Origin: Microbispora amethystogenes
GTDB lineage: Bacteria; Actinomycetota; Actinomycetes; Streptosporangiales; Streptosporangiaceae
Length of the DNA: 64,000 nt
Direction of reading: 5' to 3'
NCBI RefSeq assembly: GCF_016863015.1
Contig: NZ_BOOB01000036.1
Span: forward strand, 1 to 64,000
Positions 52,419 through 60,959 of this stretch are shown here, piece by piece; position 1 is the stretch's first letter, and each line of letters opens with the position of its first letter. The notes under the pieces are model-generated. The model saw only the letters and a program-made list of their open reading frames with translations, was not told the DNA's origin and searched no databases. The position numbers and the translations under genes were made by a program.

Positions 52419-53172
52419 CTCGTCCTCCTTGGGGGGTGATCTCCCTCTTCGTCTCCGGCCCGACGCCTTCCCGTAGGGGCTGGGCGGGCCGGCGTCCGAC
52501 CTCTCTTCGCCAGGTCTCGAAGGCGGCGCAGGTGGCCGCGACCACGGCCACGCCGACCACGAGCCCGGCCACGACGTCGCTGAACCAGTGGACGCCGAGC
52601 GCGATCCGGCTGAAGCCGACCAGCAGCGGGATCAGCACCGCGAGCGTCCACGCGACCGCGCGCCCGCGTTGCCGTACGAGCGGCAGGACGAGCAGCAGCA
52701 GGATCCCGGCCCCGAGCATGGCGTTGACCGTGTGCCCCGAGGGGAACGACGCGCCGGGGGCGATGGCGACGGGGTCGGGCAGGTGCGGCCTGGCCCGCGC
52801 GACCACGACCTTCAGCGCGAGGCCGAGCAGCCCGCCGACGGTGATCGTGGTGCCCGCCCACAGAGCCAGGTGGTAGGCGCGGCGCCAGACCAGCCACGCG
52901 ACCGCGGCGCCCACGGCGATCCGCCAGGTCCACGGCTGGAAGACGTCGCTGACCAGCCGCATGAACTGGGCGAAACCCGGGTTCGAGTACGCGTAGGCGT
53001 GCAGGTTGTGCGCCGCGCCCTCGTCGATCCGGGTGAGCGGGCCGAAGGAGGTCTTCACGAAGACGAGCAGCACCGTGAACGGCACCCCGATCAGCGCCAG
53101 TGCCGCGACCGCCACCGTGAGCCGCAGGCCAAGCCTGCTCTGCGGGTCGAACCGCCTGCGCAACCAGTTCAT
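52402..53172 (-). CDS. PAP2-family membrane phosphatase (first in operon)
   Basis: 256 aa. Motifs: VVVARARPHLPDP, SFPSGHTVNAMLGAG and GFSRIALGVHWFSDVVAGLV. About six helices. Similar layout to its neighbour but only modest identity; the pair probably arose by an old duplication. The ATGA overlap with the BrkB gene and 17-bp overlap with the next gene make a tight operon. Confidence 0.9.
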   Translation of the reverse strand: MNWLRRRFDPQSRLGLRLTVAVAALALIGVPFTVLLVFVKTSFGPLTRIDEGAAHNLHAYAYSNPGFAQFMRLVSDVFQPWTWRIAVGAAVAWLVWRRAYHLALWAGTTITVGGLLGLALKVVVARARPHLPDPVAIAPGASFPSGHTVNAMLGAGILLLLVLPLVRQRGRAVAWTLAVLIPLLVGFSRIALGVHWFSDVVAGLVVGVAVVAATCAAFETWRREVGRRPAQPLREGVGPETKREITPQGGRVGHRS

Positions 53173-54170
53173 CGGCCACTCCCCACCGGCTGCCGCTCAC
53201 GCACCGGGGCCCGGACGGCGGTGCCGGGGTCGGGAGCGGCCGGATCGCCGCAGCCCGCCCGGCAGGCCTCCAGCTGCGCGCTGAAGGCGAGGCCGAGGAA
53301 GAGGGCCATCGAGCTCAGGAACGACCACAGCAGCAGTGCCATGACCGCCGTGAGCGGGCCGTACGTCGCGCCGAAGGTGCCGCTGCTCGCGGTGTAGAGG
53401 GCCAGCAGCCAGGTGAAGAGGGTCCACAGCAGCACCGCGACCGTCGCGCCGACCGCCAGCCAGGTGTGGCCGGGCTGCTTGCGCCGGGGCGAGGAGCCGA
53501 AGAGGACCGAGATCGACAGGACGGCGAGCAGGAAGCCGATCGGCCAGCGCAGCCAGCCGAACAGGCGCTGCGTGGTGTCGCTCCAGTGGTACACCTGGGC
53601 CGCCGCGTCGCTGACCGCACCGCCGCCGACCAGGATGACGAACCCGACGCTCATGAACACGCCCGCCGTGACCGCCATCAGCAGCGCCCGGCCGTACTTC
53701 GCCTTGAAGGGGCGGTCGCGCTCCATGCCGTAGATGCGGTTCGCCCCGCGCTCGAACTGGCCCATGGCCGTGGTCAGCGCCACCAGCGCGGTCAGCAGAC
53801 CGAACCATAACGCGAGCTTGCCCCCGACACCCGAGGCGTGGTGGCTCTGGTCGAGCGTCTCCCGGATCACCTGCGAGCCGGCACCGGGGGTCAGCCGCCG
53901 CAGAGTGAGCTCAAGAAGCCGTCCCAGGTGTTCCTGGTGGACCACCGAGCTCAGCCCCACGATCGCGATGGCCCCTGGGATGATCGCGAGGCAGACCTGG
54001 AACGCCAGCGCGCGGGCGTTGCTCGTGCCGTCGCCGTACCTGAACCGCACGAACGAGTCGCGGATCAGGTGCCAGCCGCCGTAGTGCCGCATCGCGACAT
54101 AGGCGTCGTCGGCCGACAACTCCTCGCCGCTCATGCTCCGGGTCTCCGGTACCGGGGTCGCGGTTCCCAT
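53169..54170 (-). CDS. YihY/BrkB-family membrane protein
   Basis: 333 aa from ATG 54170, with GAGGAC upstream. YihY motifs: GTSNARALAFQVCLAIIPGA, LTALVALTTAMGQFERGANR and FGATYGPLTAVMALLLWSFL with about six helices. Function not established for the family; sometimes called ribonuclease BN-like in error. It leads an operon with two PAP2 phosphatases, suggesting a role in envelope lipid handling. Confidence 0.88.
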   Translation of the reverse strand: MGTATPVPETRSMSGEELSADDAYVAMRHYGGWHLIRDSFVRFRYGDGTSNARALAFQVCLAIIPGAIAIVGLSSVVHQEHLGRLLELTLRRLTPGAGSQVIRETLDQSHHASGVGGKLALWFGLLTALVALTTAMGQFERGANRIYGMERDRPFKAKYGRALLMAVTAGVFMSVGFVILVGGGAVSDAAAQVYHWSDTTQRLFGWLRWPIGFLLAVLSISVLFGSSPRRKQPGHTWLAVGATVAVLLWTLFTWLLALYTASSGTFGATYGPLTAVMALLLWSFLSSMALFLGLAFSAQLEACRAGCGDPAAPDPGTAVRAPVRERQPVGSGR

Positions 54171-54301
54171 GTGAGTCCTCACGTCGTCAGGGGGAGGACC
54201 ACCGGGGGCCGGGTCGCGGGCCGGCCTCCGGCGGTCCCCGAGGCCCACCGACTACCCCGATCACGACGCTCGGAACATCATCCGCCGCGGCGGGCGTACG
54301 G

Positions 54302-55024
54302 TCACAGGACGGCGCAGCCGACCCGGACGGCGATGCGGGGCGACCAGCGGCCGGAGATCACGTCCTGCGCCTGGGCGTACGCGTTGGCCGGCCGGCCGGC
54401 CGCGGCGCAGTCGAACACACCGGTCTTCTTGCCGAAGCTGCCGCCGGCGTAGCCGCTGTGGGCGCTCGCGTTCACCGTGCCGCTCCAGTAGAGCCGGCCG
54501 GTGTTGTAGCGGATGTAGAGGCGCACCTGGCCGAGGTTGTAGTGGTCACCGTTGATCTTGAGGCGCGGGATGTCGTCGACGGAGGTGCTGGTCGAGGTGC
54601 CGTCGCCGTTGTCCACCGGCGGCACGGTGTAGCGGCTGATCCAGAGCCGCGCCGAGACCCTGCGGTCGGCGGCCCTGCTGTTGTCGGCGGCGGCCTGCGA
54701 CCGGACGGCCGGGGTGACGCAGACGTCGTCGCCGGTGAAGGCCTCACGCCAGACATAGCCGGTGGTGCAGGTGTGCGGGCCGTACGCGCCGGAGGTCCAG
54801 CGGGAGGCCTTCGCGGCGTTGTCGGCCTGGGTCTGCGTCCGGGTCGCCGAGGTGACGCAGACGACGTCGCCGGTGCGGGCCTCGCGCCAGACGTAGCCCT
54901 GGAGGCAGGTGTCCGGGCCGAAGTCGCCGGTCGCGGCGGCCGGGCCGGCCATGAGCGTGACGGGGGCGGTGACGGCCAGACCGGCGATCGTGGCGGCGGC
55001 CAGACCGAGCAGGGTGCGCTTCAT
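54302..55024 (-). CDS. Secreted protein with duplicated GYVWREA repeat
   Basis: 240 aa from ATG 55024 with AGGAG upstream. Signal peptide 1 to about 32 (LLGLAAATIAGLAVTAPVTL). Two direct repeats of about 45 aa: FGPDTCLQGYVWREARTGDV then CVT...R, and YGPHTCTTGYVWREAFTGDD then CVTPAVR. Each carries a Cys pair. A C-terminal beta-rich part (GQVRLYIRYNTGRLYWSGTV, ISGRWSPRIAVRVGC) follows. Role unknown; the repeat is a known small motif in actinobacterial secreted proteins. Confidence 0.75.
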   Translation of the reverse strand: MKRTLLGLAAATIAGLAVTAPVTLMAGPAAATGDFGPDTCLQGYVWREARTGDVVCVTSATRTQTQADNAAKASRWTSGAYGPHTCTTGYVWREAFTGDDVCVTPAVRSQAAADNSRAADRRVSARLWISRYTVPPVDNGDGTSTSTSVDDIPRLKINGDHYNLGQVRLYIRYNTGRLYWSGTVNASAHSGYAGGSFGKKTGVFDCAAAGRPANAYAQAQDVISGRWSPRIAVRVGCAVL

Positions 55025-55182
55025 GACAATCTCCTGAGATATCCGGATGCGGGTGCTGTTCGGATCTCCCGGTCCGGCCGTCGCCGCCGGGAGGGTGCAT
55101 CTCAGTGATAGGCGCGCCCGCCTGCACGTCTCTTGACACCCGCTTGCCGGAAGCGGCCGTGAGCCGCCGCAAGCGTCCCGCA

Positions 55183-55236
55183 AGCGCCTCCGGCAGTGCC
55201 TCGGAGGCTCCTACGCAGGCGCCCTCCGGAGGCGCT
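55183..55236 (-). terminator. Imperfect hairpin after glyoxalase-like gene
   Basis: AGCGCCTCCGG (55183-55193) pairs with CCGGAGGCGCT (55226-55236) across a 32-nt loop with further internal stems, overlapping the stop codon at 55236. Confidence 0.45.
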
Positions 55237-55676
55237 CAGTAGGACTGGATCTCCAGCAGGTTGCCGTCGGGGTCGCGCAGGTGCGCGGTGCGGCAGGTCG
55301 GCCCCCATTCGGGCCGGGCGACCGGCGGCGCCACGACCCGGCCTCCGCCGGCGGCCGCCACGGCCGCGGCCCGGTCCACGTCGTCCACCGTGAGGACCAG
55401 CATCGTCCCGTCCCGCCCGCCGCCGTCCTTATCGCCGCCCTCACCGTCGCTCTCACCGCCGGGAGCCGTGCCGAGAGCGACACCGGTGACGCGTGCCAGC
55501 ATCTCCCGGTCGAGCAGGGCCAGCACCGCCTCCCCGTCCCGGTCCCAGTTGGCGTACGGCCCCGCCTCGTCGCCCTTGACGAGGTGCGCGCCCGCGACCG
55601 CGGTGAGCAGGCCGTCGTAGAAGCGGAAGCACTCGGCGAACCGGGAGGCGAGCACACGGGGATAGAGAGCGTCCAC
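55236..55676 (-). CDS. VOC (glyoxalase/bleomycin-resistance) superfamily protein
   Basis: 146 aa from GTG with AAGGGA upstream. The betaalphabetabetabeta repeats are visible: ECFRFYDGLLTAVAGAHLVK, MLVLTVDDVDRAAAVAAAGG and TAHLRDPDGNLLEIQSY at the end. A Gly/Asp-rich insert (GGESDGEGGDKDGGGRDG) lies in the middle loop. Probable metal-dependent dioxygenase, glyoxalase or binding protein; substrate unknown. Confidence 0.85.
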   Translation of the reverse strand: MDALYPRVLASRFAECFRFYDGLLTAVAGAHLVKGDEAGPYANWDRDGEAVLALLDREMLARVTGVALGTAPGGESDGEGGDKDGGGRDGTMLVLTVDDVDRAAAVAAAGGGRVVAPPVARPEWGPTCRTAHLRDPDGNLLEIQSY

Positions 55677-55809
55677 GAAAAATCCCTTGGTAGAAGCCGG
55701 TTGTCGAAGGTGTTGCGCGACGCCGCCGGGGCAGTACGCGACGACCTGCTGCCGCGCCGGACGAGGACCGAGGGCGATCTCTCGCGGCAGCGCCTCGGGC
55801 GGACGGCCG

Positions 55810-56523
55810 TCAGGAACCGGTGAGCCAGACGTATCCGGCGAAGCGGCCGGTGACCCGCTCGCGGCGGTAGGAGTAGAGATCGGCCGTCTCGATCGTGCAC
55901 CGGGCGTCGTGCCGCACGTCGGTCACGCCGGCGCGGGCGAGCTGGGCCGCGATCCCGGCCCGGATGTCGAGCGCGGGCGTGCCGCTCCGGGTGCGCGACC
56001 ACGTCTCCGGCACCCGGGCGGCCACCCGCTCGCGCAGGTCTTCCGGCACCTCGTAGCACAGCCCGCAGGCCGAGGGCCCGATCACGGCGACCATCCGCGC
56101 CGGCTCGGCGCCCCGGGCCGCCATCGCCTCGACCAGGGCGGGCACCACCCCCGCCTCCGTGCCGGGCCGCCCCGAGTGCGCGCCGCCCGCCAGGCGAGCC
56201 ACCGGGTCGGCCAGGAGCACGGGCGCGCAGTCGGCCACCAGCACCGCCAGCCCGAGCCCGGGCCGATCGGTGAAGATTCCGTCCAGGGCCGGCGGCTCCG
56301 CCCCGAACGGCGCGCCGGCGTAGGCGACGTCCGTCCCGTGCACCTGGCGCATGAACACCACCTGGTCGAGCCCGAGCTCGGCGGCGGTCTTCGCGCGGTT
56401 CTCGGCGACCGCCGCCGGGTCGTCCCCCACCGCCCCGCCGAGGTTGCGCGTGCCGAACGGCCCGGTGCTCATGCCGCCGCGCCGGTCGGTGAAGGCCATC
56501 CTGACGCCGTCGATCGCAATCAC
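55810..56523 (-). CDS. pgeF: Peptidoglycan editing factor / polyphenol oxidase-like (PgeF)
   Basis: 237 aa from GTG. Motifs: TDRRGGMSTGPFGTRNLGGA, QVVFMRQVHGTDVAYA (metal His), LAVLVADCAPVLLADPVA (Cys), GGAHSGRPGTEAGVVPALV (His; usually AHAG), IGPSACGLCYEVPEDL and the C-terminal CTIETADLYSYRRERVTGRF. These proteins remove L-Ser misincorporated in muropeptides in other bacteria. TAGGCT sits 6 nt before the GTG, and this ORF has no ribosome site, so it may be leaderless. In many actinobacteria it lies near ftsZ; here it does not. Confidence 0.88.
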   Translation of the reverse strand: MIAIDGVRMAFTDRRGGMSTGPFGTRNLGGAVGDDPAAVAENRAKTAAELGLDQVVFMRQVHGTDVAYAGAPFGAEPPALDGIFTDRPGLGLAVLVADCAPVLLADPVARLAGGAHSGRPGTEAGVVPALVEAMAARGAEPARMVAVIGPSACGLCYEVPEDLRERVAARVPETWSRTRSGTPALDIRAGIAAQLARAGVTDVRHDARCTIETADLYSYRRERVTGRFAGYVWLTGS

Positions 56524-56529
56524 GGCATC

Positions 56530-56535
56530 AGCCTA
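56530..56535 (-). promoter_or_regulatory. Leaderless -10 box of pgeF
   Basis: On the minus strand TAGGCT is followed by 6 nt and GTG at 56523. Confidence 0.4.
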
Positions 56536-56612
56536 CGGCCCGCGCCGGGGGACTCGCCGACAGGGATCTTGGAACGTGGCAGTACGTTTGCGGCCGACGG
56601 AAGGAGCCGGGA

Positions 56613-57665
56613 TTGCGCGCGGTGGTGTACGAGGAGTTCGGCGGGCGGCCCGAGGTGCGCCGGGTGGCTGACCCGGTCGCGCCGCCGCACGGCGTGGTGA
56701 TCAGGGTCGAGGCGACCGGGATGTGCCGCAGCGACTGGCACGGGTGGATGGGGCACGACGCGGACATCACCGTGCTGCCGCACGTGCCGGGGCACGAGTT
56801 GGCCGGGGTGGTGGAGGCGGCGGGCCCGGAGGTGACCGGCTGGCGGCCGGGCGACCGGGTGATGGTGCCGTTCATCTGCGCCTGCGGAAGCTGCCGCGAG
56901 TGCCTGAGCGGGAACCAGCAGGTGTGCGAGCGCCAGACCCAGCCCGGTTTCACCCATTGGGGGTCGTTCGCCGAACTGGTGGCGATCGACCACGCCGACG
57001 TGAACCTCGTCCCGCTGCCCGCCGGCATGTCGTTCGCCACCGCGGCGAGCCTGGGCTGCCGGTTCGCCACCGCGTTCCGGGCCGTCGTGGAGCAGGGCGG
57101 GGTGCGGGCCGACCAGTGGCTCGCCGTGCACGGCTGCGGCGGGGTCGGGCTGTCCGCCGTGATGATCGGCGCCGCCGTGGGGGCGCGCGTCGTCGCCGTG
57201 GACGTCTCCCCCGCCGCGCTCGACCTGGCCCGGCGGTTCGGCGCGGCCGAGTGCGTCCTGCTCCGCGGCGGCTCCACTCCGGAGGAGTCGGCGTCCCTGG
57301 TCAGGGCGGCGACCGGCGGCGGGGCCGAGATCTCCGTCGACGCCCTGGGCGACCCCGCGACGTGCGCCGCGTCGATCGCGGGCCTGCGCCGGAGGGGCCG
57401 CCACGTGCAGGTGGGCCTGCTGCCCGGGGAGACCGCGCTGCCGATGGGCCGGGTGATCGCGCATGAGCTGGAGATCGCGGGCAGCCACGGCATGGCCGCC
57501 CACGCCTATCCCCCGATGCTGGAGCTGATCACGGAGGGCGTGCTCCGGCCCGACCTGCTCGTGACCCGGACGATCGGCCTGGAGGACGCCCCGGAGGTGC
57601 TGACCCGGCCCGGGACGTCCGCCGGCGTGACGGTGATCCTCCCGCAGCCCGCCAGGGCGACCTAG
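56613..57665 (+). CDS. Zinc-dependent alcohol dehydrogenase
   Basis: 350 aa from TTG with AAGGAG 7 nt upstream. MDR motifs: ATGMCRSDWHGWMGHDADIT (catalytic Cys), VLPHVPGHELAGVVEAAGPE (GHE), the structural zinc Cys cluster FICACGSCRECLSGNQQVCE, and LAVHGCGGVGLSAVMIGAAV (NAD site). Substrate not identified; similar to actinobacterial threonine/sorbitol-type dehydrogenases. It stands alone on its strand. Confidence 0.9.
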   Translation: MRAVVYEEFGGRPEVRRVADPVAPPHGVVIRVEATGMCRSDWHGWMGHDADITVLPHVPGHELAGVVEAAGPEVTGWRPGDRVMVPFICACGSCRECLSGNQQVCERQTQPGFTHWGSFAELVAIDHADVNLVPLPAGMSFATAASLGCRFATAFRAVVEQGGVRADQWLAVHGCGGVGLSAVMIGAAVGARVVAVDVSPAALDLARRFGAAECVLLRGGSTPEESASLVRAATGGGAEISVDALGDPATCAASIAGLRRRGRHVQVGLLPGETALPMGRVIAHELEIAGSHGMAAHAYPPMLELITEGVLRPDLLVTRTIGLEDAPEVLTRPGTSAGVTVILPQPARAT

Positions 57666-57701
57666 TGTCCTGAGTCGTGAACTCCATGACTATCCGGGTG
57701 C

Positions 57702-57825
57702 ATGGCTCGATGTGCGGGGCCCCCGACGGCGTCGCTGGAGCGGTGGGCGCGTCGCCCTACCTCTGCCCGGGCGCCGGCCCTGCGGGCGAAGATCGTGCTC
57801 GCCTGTGCTGAGGGGACCCGGTCAA
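57702..57825 (+). pseudogene. IS630-like transposase N-terminal fragment
   Basis: The frame begins MARCAGPPTASLERWARRPT then ALRAKIVLACAEGTRSIGK, matching the N-terminal HTH region (LxxRAxIVLACAEG) of actinobacterial IS630-type transposases, then breaks off. TAGTGTC at 57664-57670 may be a terminal inverted repeat with the TA target. Catalytic DDE parts are absent. Confidence 0.6.
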
Positions 57826-57852
57826 TCGGCAAGTCCCGGCCGAGCCGGCGGC

Positions 57853-60624
57853 TCAACGTCGCCGGGCGGTGGGGCTCGGGGTGGTCGGGCACAGCGGGAA
57901 CCGCGGCGTGTCCGGCAGGTAGCGATCCCAGTCCAGTTCCACCGGGCCGGCGCAGATGTCGTCGATCACGCGGGGCACGTCGGGGTCCAGCCGCCACAGC
58001 GCGCCTTTCTGGATGCTGATGAGGAGCAGTTCGCCGGTCTCGGGAAGGAACCGGGGGTTGGTGAGCTCCAGGCCTTCGACGCGGAGGGACATGACTTCCG
58101 CTCCCGAGGCGAGATCCCACATACGGATCGAGGCGTCGTCCACCACGGCGGCCATCCGGCCCTGCGGGTCGAAGGCGACCCTGGCGGGAAACTTCACGCC
58201 GCCGGCTTCGACCACCGTACGCGGGGAGCTCGGGTCGGTGGCCTTCAGCAGGGTCAGGTTCCCCGAGGTTTTGCCGAGCACGGCCACCGTGCCGGCGGGA
58301 CCGGCGATCGGGTACACCACGTCCGGAGTGCGCATCAGGGTCGCGATCCGCACACCGTCGAGTCTCCACAGCTCGGCGGCGTACGCCCCGCTGTCGCGTC
58401 GGATCAGCACCCCCTCCGAACCGTCCGGAACCACCGACGCGTCCTCCACATCGCCGGCCGAGAGCCGGCGGACCGCTCCGCCGGCGACCTGCCACACCAC
58501 GGCCGTACGGTCCGTTCCCATGGCCATCACCAGGCTGCCGTCCCGGGTGATGTCTCTCACCATCGGGAGGCCGGCGGGAAGGGCGATCTCGCGTGGATGG
58601 TCCGGGTCCGAGACGTCCCACAGGTGGGACGTGAAGGCCGTCCCGTTCCAGGTGATCACGTGGTTCCCGTCGGCGCTGGTGGCGTAGTAGAAGGAGCCGC
58701 CAGGCAGCACACCCGCGGGCCGCCAGCCGGTGCCGTCCCGACGCCAGAGCCGATAGCCGGGGGGCACCGCGGACTCGTCGGCCCGTATGGTGACGGCGAT
58801 CCGGCCCGGCGAGTCGATGTAACCCTCACCGAGGATGCTCGCCCCCTTTGCGGCATCGGCGAGGATCAGCGCTGCACGGGTCTCGGGCGTCGGGCTGATC
58901 CGGTAGGCGGCCAGGGCGAGCGCCGCCGCATCGCGCGGCCTGGTGAGCAGGAGGGCACGGGCGGCATCCGCGGCGCGCAGGCCTATGGCGTCGTTCCTCT
59001 GGCGGTCGGCTTCGCGTTTCGCCGTAACGCCCAGGCCGACGGCTCCCGCCAGCAGGACGACCAGCGCGGAAAGGGCCGCGATGAGCGTCCTCAGCCGGCG
59101 TCGCCGCCGGCGGAGCTCGGTCGCGCGGAGCACCTGCGCCGTCAGACCGGCGTCAAGGAAGTCGTGTTCGATCGGGTTGAGCCGGTCGCGCAGGCGGTGG
59201 ATCAGGGCCAGGGGCTCCCCACGCCACAGCAGGTCGGGGTCGCGTCCATGCCCCTGCCAGGCCGCGGCCGCCTCGATGACCCGGTGGTGCGACCGGAGAA
59301 TGTCCCGGTCCTCGGCGATCCAGGCGGCCAGCCGCGGCCACGCGCGCAGCAGCGCCTCGTGGACCAGCTCGGCGCCGTGGTCGTCGAGGCTGACCAGCCG
59401 AGCCGCGGCGAACCGCTCGAGCGGGCCGCGCGGTTCCGCCAGCTCGTCACGCCGGATCCTCCGTTTCGTGTCCCCGGTGCCGTCGCCGGGAGTGACCAGG
59501 CGCAGGAACATCAGCCGGGCGGCGTCCCGTTCCTCGCCCGCGAGCTGCTGGAAGGTCTGCTCGGCGGTGCGTGCCAGGGCGTGCTCCACGCCACCGACGT
59601 CCTCGTACCCGGCCAGGGTCAGCGTCATCCCGCGGCGACGCCGCCACGTCTCGGCGAGCGCGTGCGACACCAGCGGCAACGCCGACGGCTGCCCGGTGAC
59701 ATCGGACATCAGCCGGGCGAGCAGGGCGCCCTCCACGGAGGCACCCGCTCGCGCCGCCGGCTCGGTGACGGCGCGGCGCAGGTCGTCGGCCGACATCGGG
59801 CCGACGAGCAGCTGAGCGCGATAGAGGGCGGCGACCAGCTCGGGGTGGCGGCCGCAGTGGCCGTAGAAGTCGGCGCGCACGCCCAGGACCACCCTGCTGC
59901 GCGGAGAGGCCGCGGCCGTCAGCGCCCGCACCAACCACAGCCGGTCGTCGTCGGCGCAGAGAGTGAACACCTCCTCGAACTGGTCGACGATGAGGAGCAG
60001 CTCGCCCGGCACCTCGGACAGCCGGCGGCGCAGGGCGTGCGGGTCGGCGGCGAGTTGCTCGCGCAGGGGGGCCAGCGGCTCGTCGACGAGCCCGGCCACG
60101 ACCGTCGCCACCTCCGTCACGGGGTCGTGTCCGGGGGTGAGGACCAGGGCGGTGCGCTTGGACTTGGCGACCAGCCCGGCGCGTAGCAGCGACGACTTGC
60201 CGGCGCCGGACGCGCCGAAGACGCCCACGAACGGCCGCTCGTCGACCAGGCGCACCAGGGCCTCGGTCAGCGCCTCCCGGCCGAAGAACCGGTCGGCGTC
60301 CTCGACTTGGTAGGCCGCCAGCCCGACGTACGGCGACGGCGCCTGCTCGTCCACCGTGGCGTCGGACGCGGCCAGGTCCCGCCACCGGTCCCGCCACGCG
60401 TCGACGTCGCCGTCGCAGGCCGCGACGAACGCCAGCGTCACCGCGAGGCTGGGCAGCCTCCGCCCGGCCACGGCCTCCGACAGCGCGGCCGCCGAATAGC
60501 GGGCCCGCCTGCCCAGCTCGCGGTACGGCGGCTGCCCGGCCTGCTGCCGTAATCGCCGCAGGTCGCCGGCGAACCGGAGCAACGGCGTGTCCTCAGCGCC
60601 CAGCGGGCGTTCCTGACGTGGCAT
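57853..60624 (-). CDS. HTH - nSTAND NTPase - beta-propeller protein
   Basis: 923 aa from ATG 60624. An HTH of XRE/Cro type at about 20-65 (RFAGDLRRLRQQAGQPPYRE, YSAAALSEAVAGRRLPSLAV) leads to a STAND-type NTPase: Walker A GVFGASGAGKSSLL with Lys143, then Walker B LLLIVDQFEEVFTLC, and the sensor region LVVDDRLWLVRALTAAASPR. A transmembrane helix around residue 495 (LIAALSALVVLLAGAVGLGV) separates it from a C-terminal beta-propeller with degenerate WD40-like blades (YATSADGNHVITWNGTAFTS, DITRDGSLVMAMGTDRTAVV, SIRMWDLASGAEVMSLRVEG). nSTAND proteins sense a ligand with the propeller and switch the NTPase; some act in phage defence. Role here not known. Confidence 0.82.
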   Translation of the reverse strand: MPRQERPLGAEDTPLLRFAGDLRRLRQQAGQPPYRELGRRARYSAAALSEAVAGRRLPSLAVTLAFVAACDGDVDAWRDRWRDLAASDATVDEQAPSPYVGLAAYQVEDADRFFGREALTEALVRLVDERPFVGVFGASGAGKSSLLRAGLVAKSKRTALVLTPGHDPVTEVATVVAGLVDEPLAPLREQLAADPHALRRRLSEVPGELLLIVDQFEEVFTLCADDDRLWLVRALTAAASPRSRVVLGVRADFYGHCGRHPELVAALYRAQLLVGPMSADDLRRAVTEPAARAGASVEGALLARLMSDVTGQPSALPLVSHALAETWRRRRGMTLTLAGYEDVGGVEHALARTAEQTFQQLAGEERDAARLMFLRLVTPGDGTGDTKRRIRRDELAEPRGPLERFAAARLVSLDDHGAELVHEALLRAWPRLAAWIAEDRDILRSHHRVIEAAAAWQGHGRDPDLLWRGEPLALIHRLRDRLNPIEHDFLDAGLTAQVLRATELRRRRRRLRTLIAALSALVVLLAGAVGLGVTAKREADRQRNDAIGLRAADAARALLLTRPRDAAALALAAYRISPTPETRAALILADAAKGASILGEGYIDSPGRIAVTIRADESAVPPGYRLWRRDGTGWRPAGVLPGGSFYYATSADGNHVITWNGTAFTSHLWDVSDPDHPREIALPAGLPMVRDITRDGSLVMAMGTDRTAVVWQVAGGAVRRLSAGDVEDASVVPDGSEGVLIRRDSGAYAAELWRLDGVRIATLMRTPDVVYPIAGPAGTVAVLGKTSGNLTLLKATDPSSPRTVVEAGGVKFPARVAFDPQGRMAAVVDDASIRMWDLASGAEVMSLRVEGLELTNPRFLPETGELLLISIQKGALWRLDPDVPRVIDDICAGPVELDWDRYLPDTPRFPLCPTTPSPTARRR

Positions 60625-60959
60625 CGCCACCCTTTCCCACCCCGATATCGCCCTCGGGCATTCTTCACCGCGGCCGGCGAGACCTCGAAATCTCACCTTC
60701 CGTGAACACGCGAGCACCAGAGCCGATGTTCGTTTGTTCGTGGTTTGTTGTTCAGGCGCCGAGGGCGAACCTGAACACCCCGTCCGACCCTAGTGTCGGG
60801 CACGTCCCGTTCCCGCCGAACGGCCATGCCGCCGGGGCCGGGCCTCCTCATCGACAAGTCACCGAAAGTCGCGTCAGTAAGCGCGGCGGGCGATTCCCGG
60901 ATAACTTCCACGGCTCGTGGCCGGGGTCGCCGTACGGTCATCTAGGAAAGGGAAGTTCT
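60625..60959. other. Divergent intergenic region
   Basis: 335 bp shared by the nSTAND gene (minus) and the secreted protein gene (plus). No gene is seen. It is AT-richer than its flanks, with GTTTGTTCGTGGTTTGTTGTTC near 60730-60753 and AGGAAAGGG as ribosome site of the plus gene. Confidence 0.45.

Noticed and set aside
60790..60800. CTAGTGTC as the other end of the IS630 fragment
   Set aside because: Only about 9 bases shared with the start near 57663 and in the same orientation, not inverted; likely chance.
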